DNA of 14,486 bases. Source: Palsa-504 sp050698735 (GTDB lineage: Bacteria; Actinomycetota; Actinomycetes; Streptosporangiales; Streptosporangiaceae). Within the stretch, counting starts at the first letter, position 1; every line of letters starts with the position of its first letter. The notes beneath the pieces were generated by a model. It saw only the letters and a program-made list of their open reading frames with translations. It was not told the origin of the DNA and made no database searches. Shown here piece by piece: positions 8,474 through 14,486 of this stretch. The position numbers were made by a program, and so were the translations under genes. Where the stretch lies: contig JBOHCG010000131.1 of the NCBI GenBank assembly GCA_050698735.1, positions 1-14,486 of the forward strand. The letters are read 5' to 3'.

Positions 8474-8506
8474 CGCATGCGGAGCGAGGAGACTCGTTCC
8501 GGTGCG
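8474..8506 (+). ncRNA. Candidate RNA stem-loop with GNRA-type loop (structured leader or terminator)
   Basis: GGAGCGAG (8481-8488) pairs with CTCGTTCC (8493-8500), with one G-U wobble, around the tetraloop GAGA (8489-8492), a GNRA sequence. The helix continues with C8480-G8501, a small internal loop, then CGCA (8474-8477) with TGCG (8503-8506), making about 13 pairs in total. No T-run follows, so a standard intrinsic terminator for the deacetylase is not clear. It could instead be a leader structure for the nucleotidyltransferase mRNA, about 105 nt before its GTG. Confidence 0.4.
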
Positions 8507-8599
8507 CCAATTCTGGCCAGGGCTGCCAGTCCAGAGTGTCCCGGCAGCTCAGGAAGAACGCCGCATTCTCAGCATGAAATAAGCCGTCATTGAGGTCGC

Positions 8600-8605
8600 G
8601 GGAGG
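8600..8605 (+). promoter_or_regulatory. Strong ribosome binding site fixing the GTG start at 8611
   Basis: GGGAGG lies 5 nt before GTG 8611. It favours this start over the upstream in-frame TTG at 8590 and is the best Shine-Dalgarno match seen in the window. Confidence 0.75.
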
Positions 8606-8610
8606 ACCGG

Positions 8611-9258
8611 GTGAGCGAGAAGCAGCGTAGTCGCTGGCCGCGCCAGTTGGCTATACGGGTAGGCCGGATCATATATCCGGTCATCTACCAGTCCCCGCTC
8701 GGATGGTTGCTTCGCCTTCCTCCCCTGGAGCGGATCAAGTACCGTCTCATCTTCACTCCCGCTTCGCAGGTGCTCGCGATCCTGGACGAACTCGCCGCCG
8801 AAGGGGTCCAGGGATGGCTGGCCGGCGGGTGGGGCGTGGATGCTCTCCTTGGCCGGCAGACTCGCCCGCACAATGACATCGATTTGGTGATCAGTGCCGA
8901 TGAACCGGCCTTCAAGCAGATAGACCAGGCTCTCGGTCGCGAGGGATTCTGGTTTGTGGGCACCTTTCACCACCCTGGGATACCGATACCGTGGTGTCAC
9001 ACGTGGCGCCATCACGCAGGCGCCAAGGTGGAAGTCCTGCCGGTACCACTGACTAAGCCGCCGTTCGCCACTGACACCCCAGGCGGCGTCGGGCAGCCGT
9101 TTGCCGAAGGCAGCATCGACGGTAGGCCGGTGCCCTGCATATCCGCCGAATTGCAACTTCTGCTGCACGAGGGCTATCGGCAGCGGGAGGCCGACAACCA
9201 CGACGTCGCGTTGCTGCGCGCATACCTCGACCTCTCGGAAGGGATGACGACTGCGTGA
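8611..9258 (+). CDS. Nucleotidyltransferase, lincosamide/aminoglycoside adenylyltransferase-like
   Basis: The product is 215 residues from GTG 8611. The polymerase-beta-type nucleotidyltransferase core shows GGWGVDALLGRQTRPH from residue 72 and the metal-binding D89-I-D91. A third acidic position is likely E141 in KVEVLP. The C-terminal AELQLLLHEGYRQREADNHD (179-198) resembles the substrate-binding end of Lnu/ANT(2'')-like enzymes. Residues 1-~50 form an extra N-terminus with a hydrophobic, possibly amphipathic stretch (RIIYPVIYQSPLGWLL), not part of the minimal fold. Known relatives adenylylate hydroxyls of lincosamides or aminoglycosides, but this sequence is diverged enough that the substrate is unknown. 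Alternatives are nucleotidyl transfer to a glycan, RNA or protein. The stop TGA overlaps the GTG start of the 2H phosphoesterase (GTGA, 9255-9258), implying coupled translation and a shared pathway. Confidence 0.8.
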   Translation: MSEKQRSRWPRQLAIRVGRIIYPVIYQSPLGWLLRLPPLERIKYRLIFTPASQVLAILDELAAEGVQGWLAGGWGVDALLGRQTRPHNDIDLVISADEPAFKQIDQALGREGFWFVGTFHHPGIPIPWCHTWRHHAGAKVEVLPVPLTKPPFATDTPGGVGQPFAEGSIDGRPVPCISAELQLLLHEGYRQREADNHDVALLRAYLDLSEGMTTA

Positions 9259-9833
9259 CAGGCAACGGTTCCCGCGCCGGTAGGTCGCGGCAACTCCGGG
9301 CCGCCGCCGGCATGGTATTCGGCCGCGCGATAGCGTTGCTTCGGCCCGAGAGCGTCCTCGTTGTGCCCGTGCTCGACGCCGAGCCCGCGGTAGGAGCCTG
9401 GCTCGGCATCCCCGAGGTTGACTTCCACGGTGTGCCGCTTCACATCACGGTGATGTGCCCATTCCTGCCGGCACGTTCGATCCGGCTGCGCGAGGAGCAG
9501 CAGCTAGTGGAACTGGCTGCGAGTATCGCTCCTTTCGACTACGCGCTCACCCATCACGACACCTTCCCCGGTGTGCACTACCTGGCACCCGAACCGGCCG
9601 CGCCATTCATTGCAATCACCGAGGCCATTCAAGATCGCTGGCCGTCCTGCAAGCCCTACGGTGGCGTCTTTGAATCAGTGATCCCGCACATGACCGTCGC
9701 CTTCGGCGACCCGCCCGCCGACCCGGCCGAACTGAAACGCGCCCTGCCGATCGTCACCCGCGCGAGCGAACTGTGGCTGCTCAGCCAGACACCACGCGGC
9801 TGGCGCATCCGGCGACGCTTTCCCCTCGGCTAA
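9255..9833 (+). CDS. 2H phosphoesterase (2'-5' RNA ligase / LigT-like) family protein
   Basis: The 192-residue product has the two H-x-T motifs that define the 2H superfamily: H63-I-T65 in PLHITVMCPF and H145-M-T147 in IPHMTVAFG, 82 residues apart as expected for the two-lobed fold. Family enzymes cleave cyclic phosphodiesters or 2'-5' phosphodiester bonds in RNA or nucleotides; some degrade cyclic nucleotide signals. GTG 9255 overlaps the stop of the nucleotidyltransferase by 4 nt. An internal ATG at residue 20 is an alternative start that would remove an Arg-rich leader. No signal peptide is seen. Pairing a nucleotidyltransferase with a phosphodiesterase suggests opposing or sequential reactions on one nucleotidyl product, but that is inference. 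Transcription must end in the convergent gap downstream. Confidence 0.82.
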   Translation: MTGNGSRAGRSRQLRAAAGMVFGRAIALLRPESVLVVPVLDAEPAVGAWLGIPEVDFHGVPLHITVMCPFLPARSIRLREEQQLVELAASIAPFDYALTHHDTFPGVHYLAPEPAAPFIAITEAIQDRWPSCKPYGGVFESVIPHMTVAFGDPPADPAELKRALPIVTRASELWLLSQTPRGWRIRRRFPLG

Positions 9834-9841
9834 GATCATCA

Positions 9842-9854
9842 TGGAGTTTCTCCA
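9842..9854 (+). terminator. Small hairpin just after the 2H phosphoesterase stop
   Basis: TGGAG TTT CTCCA forms a 5-bp perfect stem with a 3-nt loop, 9 nt after the TAA at 9831-9833. There is no T-tract. Its position after the last plus-strand gene of the unit suits a terminator, but the stem is short. Confidence 0.3.
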
Positions 9855-9951
9855 GTGCACCCGATGTCGGCGCAGTCCAGCGCGATTAAGGACCGGTCAG
9901 CCATGCCGACTAACCGGGTGATGACCTCGCCGACCGAAGTTATTTGGCCCT

Positions 9952-9970
9952 GATAGGCAGCTGCCCTATC
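9952..9970. terminator. Candidate bidirectional terminator hairpin in convergent gap
   Basis: GATAGG (9952-9957) pairs with CCTATC (9965-9970). The interior CAGCTG is itself self-complementary, so the whole 19-nt element is a palindrome with one extra C. It lies between the convergent ends at 9833 and 10075 and could stop transcription from both sides. No T-run flanks it. Confidence 0.4.
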
Positions 9971-10022
9971 GCCTGCCGGAAGACTAGCGAGGGTCGGCGC
10001 CGTTCTGCCTACAAGAACTCCC

Positions 10023-10035
10023 GGGTCATCGACCC
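10023..10035 (-). terminator. Hairpin downstream of the minus-strand glycosyltransferase
   Basis: GGGTC ATC GACCC makes a 5-bp perfect stem 39 nt beyond the stop of the glycosyltransferase at 10075. It is a candidate terminator or 3'-end stabilising hairpin for the minus-strand unit. No T-tract follows. The rest of the gap 9834-10074 shows no gene I can support. Confidence 0.3.
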
Positions 10036-10074
10036 AGGACCACATCGAGTCAGCTTGTAGAGTCCGTATCTACG

Positions 10075-11436
10075 TTATGCCTCTGCGCAAGGCCCTTGGG
10101 TCACGGCCGGGGAGTTACCCATCAAGAAGGACTGCAGTTTCGGGCCGACCACATCCGCGTCATAGTCCCGGTGGAATCGCTCGCGCGCCGCGCACGCGGC
10201 CTTCAGCCGCTCCGGCTCGCAGTCGAGAAAGTCCATCAGGAGGACTGCGGCACGGGCCGGGTCGTCAAGAGGCCAGAACCGCCCCTCGATGCCATCGTCG
10301 AAGAGTTCGGCGATGGGTCCTATATCGCCTGCGACGATGGGAAGGCCTGCGGCCATCGCCTCCATGATCGCCAGCGATGATGACTCGGTATAGGAGGCGT
10401 GGACGTAGACCCGGTAGCCAGGCAGGAGGTCGCGCACGTCGGGCTGAAAACCATGGAGGCGGACCTGCTCTTCCAGGCCCAGGGAACGGGCCTGCCTCAG
10501 AAGCTCCCCCCGGCATGGCCCCTCACCGAAGACATCAAGGCTGAGCGATCTTCCGGCATGCTTGGCTTCAGCCAGAACTTCCAGTAGGAAACGGTGGTTC
10601 TTGGCGACTTCAAGATTACCAATGGTGACCAGATCTCCGAGCGCCTGCGGAGGGCGTTCGGCGTGCAATGGAGCTACGAAGTTGCTGATGACGGCAGAGG
10701 GCACCGCAGCAGCTTCCGGTAGCCAGTCCACAAGTGCATCCTGCGCCCACCTAGAGACGTACACAAGTCCGTCGACCTTCGGGATTATCTCTCCTTCTAC
10801 CTGCCGGATCGCCCGGAAGACTTTCCCGTCGCGCTTGATCTGTTTCTTGTCGACCCATAGGTCGGCCGTGGAGACACTGAAGTGAACTGTCATAACCACG
10901 CGCTGGTGTGGCCCACGCCGCATGCGCAAAGCCGCCCGGGCAGCGAACGGATCCTGCGTGTCGACAACGCAGTCGCCAGCCTTGGCGAGGAGCCGGCCTA
11001 GCGCCTGGCGCAGGAATACTTCATGCCAGTGCAGATACCAGGCAAGGCCTGCAGGCCGACTGCATCGCTCCAGCACGAGCGGGCGGAGGCCAAAAACAGG
11101 GTAGGTCAGTGGTCGGCTCCACGAGAACGGGGTGACAAGCGTATTGGCTGTACCGCATTCCTTCAGGTACTTGCGTAGCTGCCGGATGTGCGTCTCAACA
11201 CCCGTTATTCCGTCCCCTCTGAGCAATGTCGCAATGATCAGAGGGACGGAAGCCTCGTCGCGCAATCGGCCGCCATCTACCGGCGGCACCTCACTGCTGG
11301 TGTCTCTCACGTCTATATAGAGCATTCGGCCGGTGCGCATAATACGGCTGCCGGCCAGGTTCATGGCTGCGCCGTCGGCCGGGCGGCGGCGGCCAAGGCC
11401 TAGCCAAGGCCGGTGTTCCCGGGTCTGAGCACCCAT
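10075..11436 (-). CDS. GT4-family glycosyltransferase
   Basis: The 453-residue protein has a GT-B layout. Its N-lobe contains GVETHIRQL (79-87), equivalent to the acceptor-side G-H-L signature, and its C-lobe is a Glycos_transf_1 domain. Motifs in the C-lobe: TIGNLEVAKNH 271-281, DVFGEGP 301-307, VRLHGFQPDV 325-334, and the E-x7-E nucleotide-sugar site E351-SSSLAIM-E359, followed by AAGLPIVAGDIGPIAEL. It should add a sugar to a lipid-linked or growing glycan. The start ATG 11436 is supported by GGAGG at 11447-11451, 10 nt upstream. Later in-frame ATGs (residues 25, 33 and 38) have poorer sites, although the conserved fold begins around residue 65, so a shorter protein is possible. It lies 24 nt after the polymerase-like membrane protein, so the two are co-transcribed. 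Confidence 0.9.
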   Translation of the reverse strand: MGAQTREHRPWLGLGRRRPADGAAMNLAGSRIMRTGRMLYIDVRDTSSEVPPVDGGRLRDEASVPLIIATLLRGDGITGVETHIRQLRKYLKECGTANTLVTPFSWSRPLTYPVFGLRPLVLERCSRPAGLAWYLHWHEVFLRQALGRLLAKAGDCVVDTQDPFAARAALRMRRGPHQRVVMTVHFSVSTADLWVDKKQIKRDGKVFRAIRQVEGEIIPKVDGLVYVSRWAQDALVDWLPEAAAVPSAVISNFVAPLHAERPPQALGDLVTIGNLEVAKNHRFLLEVLAEAKHAGRSLSLDVFGEGPCRGELLRQARSLGLEEQVRLHGFQPDVRDLLPGYRVYVHASYTESSSLAIMEAMAAGLPIVAGDIGPIAELFDDGIEGRFWPLDDPARAAVLLMDFLDCEPERLKAACAARERFHRDYDADVVGPKLQSFLMGNSPAVTQGPCAEA

Positions 11437-11446
11437 TACTATCGGG

Positions 11447-11451
11447 CCTCC
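11447..11451 (-). promoter_or_regulatory. Ribosome binding site for the glycosyltransferase at 11436
   Basis: GGAGG on the minus strand sits 10 nt before ATG 11436, in the 24-nt gap after the stop (TGA 11461-11463) of the preceding membrane-protein gene. It supports the longest start for the glycosyltransferase. Confidence 0.6.
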
Positions 11452-11460
11452 AGCGTAAGG

Positions 11461-12702
11461 TCACATCGGAATTCTTAGGCCCTGCCTCGTGGCGGCCACG
11501 GATGGCATGAGCAACGACGCGGCCAAGGTGAGCTCGAGGAGATACATCGAGGCATCGGTGAAGCCCACCTCGGTGAACGACGCGATCAGGCAATATATCA
11601 CGAGGAAAAGGGCAAGCGCACGCTGCACACCGCGCGGGGTGAAGTAGGCCGTCACCAGCAGGAAGAGCAGCATCATTGCGCAGAGGGCTACCCCGTATAG
11701 CCCCTGCGTCTGGTAGGAAGCCAACCAGTTACTGTCAATAGATAGGCCGTTGAAGGAATCGTTCGACAGGCCGAAACCGAGGATCATCTGAAACTTGTTG
11801 CGAGGGAAGTTAAGCAACTCGGACCAGACCACGGTCCTGCCACTGAGGTCGGTCAGCTCGGTGGTGCCCTCGCCTCGGGCCAGCCAGCTGGATATCGCGC
11901 CGGAGAGCGTCAAGATCGTGATCGTGGCGATGGCGCCGACGGCGGCGAACAGCTTGCGCACCCGCTCCTTTGCGACAATCAGGCTCATGCCGGCGACCAG
12001 CAAGGCCGCGATCATGGCGACCAAGGCGGTCCTGGTGTGCGTCAGGATCAAGATCGCGCCTGCGACGCCTGCCACGATCAGGGTGACCCGGCCGCGCAGT
12101 TGTCCGCATAGCCAGAGCACCACTACCAGCCCGCAGGTCACCGCTGCATAGTGCGCCACCTGCGGGGGCGGGCTGTACCAGAGAGCGTCGGAGAGCCTAC
12201 CTGCTGTGCGGGCACGCCCGGGAGCCACCATCAAGCCCAGCACGACGGTGCCGAGCACCACCGATAGCGCTCTTAGATGGCAGCGGACGAGCAGCAGGTC
12301 GCGTCGCCCCCACCAGGGCGTGAGCAGCCAGAGCACGCTGATGAAAACCGCCAGCCTGAATGTCCGGAACACGGTACCGACGTACTGGGGCTGCAATATC
12401 GTGATGAGAGCTCCCAGGACGAGCAGGCTCGCCAGGCAGAGGAACACGTTCGGGCGCAGGATGATCCTGCGGTTAACGGTCAGCGCTACGAACAGCGCGA
12501 CAAACACCGCCCCCTGCGCCAGGCCCTTGCCGACCGCCGAGGGCAGATGGATGAGCCCTCCGGGGGTATAGGTAAGGCAGTTGAAGACCATCAGATACCA
12601 GGTGAGGGCGACTCGGCGCTGTACCCATCTTTCGCGCGCCGACGTCCGGGCCTGTGACGGAACGTTACGGCCAGGCTGGTACACCGCGACAGATGAACTC
12701 AT
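11461..12702 (-). CDS. O-antigen ligase / Wzy-like polysaccharide polymerase, integral membrane protein
   Basis: The 413-residue protein has about 11-12 hydrophobic segments, for example 62-76, 84-103, 113-128, 144-160, 184-199, 206-221, 226-243, 251-268, 333-352, 361-376 and 384-400. A polar loop follows the eighth or ninth segment (~270-330). It carries family-like features: HTRTAL at 222-227, LSGRTVVW at 286-293 and ILGFGLSND at 307-315, as in the Wzy_C/O-antigen ligase group. Expected role: polymerising or ligating lipid-linked repeat units at the outer face of the membrane. ATG 12702 is chosen because the frame upstream to GTG 12804 adds 34 residues without a good ribosome binding site, but the site before 12702 is also weak. 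It is the first gene of a two-gene unit with the downstream glycosyltransferase. Polymerase and ligase cannot be told apart from sequence alone. Confidence 0.83.
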   Translation of the reverse strand: MSSSVAVYQPGRNVPSQARTSARERWVQRRVALTWYLMVFNCLTYTPGGLIHLPSAVGKGLAQGAVFVALFVALTVNRRIILRPNVFLCLASLLVLGALITILQPQYVGTVFRTFRLAVFISVLWLLTPWWGRRDLLLVRCHLRALSVVLGTVVLGLMVAPGRARTAGRLSDALWYSPPPQVAHYAAVTCGLVVVLWLCGQLRGRVTLIVAGVAGAILILTHTRTALVAMIAALLVAGMSLIVAKERVRKLFAAVGAIATITILTLSGAISSWLARGEGTTELTDLSGRTVVWSELLNFPRNKFQMILGFGLSNDSFNGLSIDSNWLASYQTQGLYGVALCAMMLLFLLVTAYFTPRGVQRALALFLVIYCLIASFTEVGFTDASMYLLELTLAASLLMPSVAATRQGLRIPM

Positions 12703-13243
12703 CGGATTGTGAACCTGACCGGGAAGTACGAACAAGGATGGCCGGTTGGCGTGGCCAGTTTGCAGCTGGCCGAGATGTGCTTCATGTCTGGACACCCCGG
12801 CCACAGGAGCTTCCCGGCGCAGATCCGGTCGTCCCTGATGGCATCTAAGTTAACTCCCTAAGGTCGCGGCCGACCACGGAGACCCGTCGGACTTGCCGTA
12901 ATAGACCGGCCCGGCAGGCTCGCCAGGTAATCTTCACCTCCCGGGACCTGATCACCCTGGTCTGAATAGGAGAGCGCCAAGAGGGTGGCCGTGATACGGC
13001 GAACGCCCGGTGCGGCTGAGACCCCGAGCCGGAAGGGCCACGCAGCTAAGTTGGAGCGGCCAACATCGCCACCGACCTGGCTACCCGGACCCGTGGCCTC
13101 CGGGCGCACGGTGACCGTCGCACGCCGGAAGTTCCCGCTGTGCCGCCTGATGACCTCAAGATCAAGATCGGGACAAAACGGGCACGCCGAGCGGTCTGGC
13201 AGGATAATGTGACCGTCGTGGGCCTGCTGCCGCAAATCGGCAA

Positions 13244-13272
13244 TAGTCAACAGCTAACCTGGCAGATACGAT
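13244..13272 (+). promoter_or_regulatory. Possible sigma70-type promoter for the secreted IPT protein
   Basis: TAGTCA (13244-13249) as -35 and TACGAT (13267-13272) as -10 are separated by 17 nt, each matching 4 of 6 consensus bases. It would give a leader of roughly 200 nt before ATG 13483. Matches of this quality are common by chance. Confidence 0.22.
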
Positions 13273-13280
13273 TCCTGCCA
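13260..13280. repeat. Inverted repeat overlapping the candidate -10 region
   Basis: TGGCAG (13260-13265) is perfectly complementary to CTGCCA (13275-13280) with 9 nt between. The arms flank the candidate -10 box, a position suitable for an operator, or they form a short hairpin in the leader RNA. The evidence is sequence symmetry only. Confidence 0.35.
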
Positions 13281-13482
13281 TCAGTGACCAGTTGCGACGA
13301 TGACCGGAATCTCCCTTGGCAAATTTGGTTCGGAATCTGGCGGTGCTCGACGAACGGCGTCGAGGCCCCGCCGACCGGACGTCCTGGCTCGGCATGTCCG
13401 GGAGCCCCTCACGTCAGCACGCCCTTGGGCGGGCACCCCGACGCCAGGACGGCCCGGGCGAAGATCGCGAGGTGCCAGCAGT

Positions 13483-14486
13483 ATGAGACGCCTGGGTGTG
13501 ATCCTATTTGCAGCAGTCACGATGCTCGCTGTGATCGGGGCTTTCCGGGCCATCCCGGCGACTGCTGCTCAAGCGCGTGAGGCTGTCGGCGCCAGCGCCA
13601 CCAGATCCGCGGCCGAGTTCACGTCTGGCGCAGCTTCGGGCAGCCCGACGGTGAGCGCAGTCAGTCCGACGTCGGGCCCGGTGTCGGGCGGATCCAGCGG
13701 ACAGCCGCAGATCACTCGCGTGACGCCGTACTTCCCGGTGAGCAGTGAGACGTCCGGCGACAACTCCATCATGATCAACCCAGTGAAGGTCGGGGACCTG
13801 GTGGTGCTGTCGATGCAGCTTCACACGACGGGTATCTCCATCACCGGCATCACCGGCGGCAATGTCGGATCTTGGCAGCGGGCTGTCACCTATACGAACA
13901 CCGGCACGGACACCCTCCATTATGAAGTGTGGTGGGGCGCAGTGACCGCTAGCGGTTCCTCTGTCGTCAACATCTCCTATTCTGCGGACGTCAGCCAGTG
14001 GGCCATCGAGCTGATCGCAGACTCCTTCACCACCAGTTCCACGCTGCCTTGGTCGGTGGTCACCTCCGGGGGTTCTTCGAACTCTTCGTCAACCTCGGCA
14101 TCATGGCCGGCTCTTAAGAGCAGCAGCCTCGCTGACCAGCTCTACTGGGGGGCCTCCGAAGAAGAATCTTCAGCCACCTCCTCGCCCACTGCGGGATTCA
14201 CCAGCAACCTCACCGGATATGGCAACTGTTTCCTTTACGACGGCGCGCTGGCTCCCTCTACGACGTACGCTCCGACCTGCGGCGAGTCACCCGCCGACGT
14301 TTCGACAGCGGTTGGAGTAATCTTCTCGGCCGGCAGCGCCACCGGCGGGAGCGGTGGCAGCGGCACTGCGGTGACGGTTACGGGGACGAATTTCGCCGCT
14401 GGTGACACGGTGTCGTTCGGGGGCAGCGCGGCGGCGGGCGTGGTGGTGAACTCGGCGACGTCGATCACGGCGGATGCGCCGCCGGG
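13483..14486 (+). CDS. Secreted IPT/TIG-domain protein (partial, 3' end beyond window)
   Basis: From ATG 13483 the frame is open for 334 codons to the window edge. GAGG lies 10 nt upstream. The N-terminus is a signal peptide: MRRLG, then a hydrophobic core to about residue 22, and a likely cleavage after ATAAQA (~31). A low-complexity Ala/Ser/Gly linker follows. Residues 54-70 (SPTVSAVSPTSGPVSGG) match the opening strand and turn of an IPT/TIG immunoglobulin-like domain. Residues ~74-285 are a different beta-rich stretch: GDLVVLSMQ 104-112, VGSWQRA 128-134, EVWWGAVTASGS 148-159, then a Ser-rich segment and two cysteines (249, 266) that could pair. From ~294 IPT sequence resumes (GTAVTVTGTNFAAGDTVSFGG). 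The protein is probably cell-surface or extracellular, with a binding or adhesive role not specified by sequence. It is divergent from the polysaccharide genes and may or may not belong to them. Confidence 0.8.
   Translation, partial: MRRLGVILFAAVTMLAVIGAFRAIPATAAQAREAVGASATRSAAEFTSGAASGSPTVSAVSPTSGPVSGGSSGQPQITRVTPYFPVSSETSGDNSIMINPVKVGDLVVLSMQLHTTGISITGITGGNVGSWQRAVTYTNTGTDTLHYEVWWGAVTASGSSVVNISYSADVSQWAIELIADSFTTSSTLPWSVVTSGGSSNSSSTSASWPALKSSSLADQLYWGASEEESSATSSPTAGFTSNLTGYGNCFLYDGALAPSTTYAPTCGESPADVSTAVGVIFSAGSATGGSGGSGTAVTVTGTNFAAGDTVSFGGSAAAGVVVNSATSITADAPP

Larger units (their letters stand above)
12703..13482. other. Long divergent intergenic region without a supported gene
   Basis: About 780 bp separate the membrane-protein start from the secreted-protein start. 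The minus-strand frame allows the membrane protein to begin as far up as 12804. A minus-strand frame at 12858-13250 (130 codons from TTG) has mixed third-position GC and no recognisable family, so it is not called. An 8-bp palindrome AGTTAACT (12848-12855) lies in an AT-rich patch and might be part of the promoter for the leftward unit. The plus-strand side holds the promoter candidate and inverted repeat listed next. Overall this looks like regulatory or decayed sequence. Confidence 0.55.

Noticed and set aside
8433..8684. Minus-strand frame of 83 codons across the palindromic gap and nucleotidyltransferase start
   Set aside because: There is no motif, it overlaps the well supported coding start at 8611, and its composition is atypical for coding sequence.
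8611..9258. Calling the nucleotidyltransferase a specific antibiotic resistance gene
   Set aside because: The core motif fits lincosamide/aminoglycoside nucleotidyltransferases, but the N-terminal extension, the 2H partner and the locus context do not support a particular drug substrate.
9839..10045. 68-codon minus-strand frame in the convergent gap
   Set aside because: It spans the hairpins of a terminator region, has no recognisable motif, and is short enough to occur by chance in GC-rich DNA.
12858..13250. Minus-strand reading frame of about 130 codons from TTG, with a CPFCP stretch
   Set aside because: Third-position GC is weaker than in the real genes, no family is recognisable, and the start and ribosome binding site are poor. 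It is retained only as a possible decayed gene in the intergenic note.
13140..13580. Plus-strand frame of 146 codons overlapping the start of the secreted protein
   Set aside because: It runs out of frame into the signal-peptide gene. The overlapping frame at 13483 has a signal peptide, a ribosome binding site and recognisable domain sequence.
1..14486. CRISPR arrays, tRNA or rRNA genes, insertion sequences, attachment sites
   Set aside because: No regularly spaced repeats, transposase motifs, terminal inverted repeats or RNA-gene signatures were seen on either strand.

Overview
The window is GC-rich (clearly above 60% by eye) with strong GC bias at third codon positions and frequent GTG starts. 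This suggests a high-GC actinobacterium (Actinomycetota). The genus cannot be named from the sequence. Almost every gene fits an extracellular or capsular polysaccharide locus. The window cuts through it: the left-most gene runs off the left edge and the right-most gene runs off the right edge.

Region 1 (1-7366, minus strand) is a tight four-gene operon read right to left: a GT4 glycosyltransferase, an asparagine-synthase-type amidotransferase, a two-domain oxidoreductase (zinc-less MDR domain plus Gfo/Idh/MocA domain) and a heparinase II/III-type polysaccharide lyase. Junctions are a 2-nt gap, a 31-nt gap and a 4-nt ATGA overlap. Region 2 (7367-9833, plus strand) starts divergently with a NodB-type polysaccharide deacetylase. 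After a palindrome-rich gap come a translationally coupled pair: a lincosamide/aminoglycoside-type nucleotidyltransferase and a 2H (LigT-like) phosphoesterase. Region 3 (9834-10074) is a convergent intergenic gap with several hairpins. Region 4 (10075-12702, minus strand) is a two-gene unit: an O-antigen ligase/Wzy-like membrane protein followed by a second GT4 glycosyltransferase. Region 5 (12703-13482) is a long apparently non-coding gap. Region 6 (13483-14486, plus strand) is the start of a secreted IPT/TIG-type surface protein.

A reading consistent with all parts (inference): the glycosyltransferases build a repeat unit and the membrane protein polymerises or ligates it. The oxidoreductase and amidotransferase modify sugars, possibly oxidising them and amidating uronic acids. 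The deacetylase trims N- or O-acetyl groups and the lyase cleaves uronate-containing chains. The nucleotidyltransferase/2H-phosphoesterase pair does not fit this scheme and is the least explained element. The secreted protein may be an unrelated neighbour or a surface protein of the same envelope. Its IPT/TIG domain appears to be interrupted by an inserted domain of about 220 residues.
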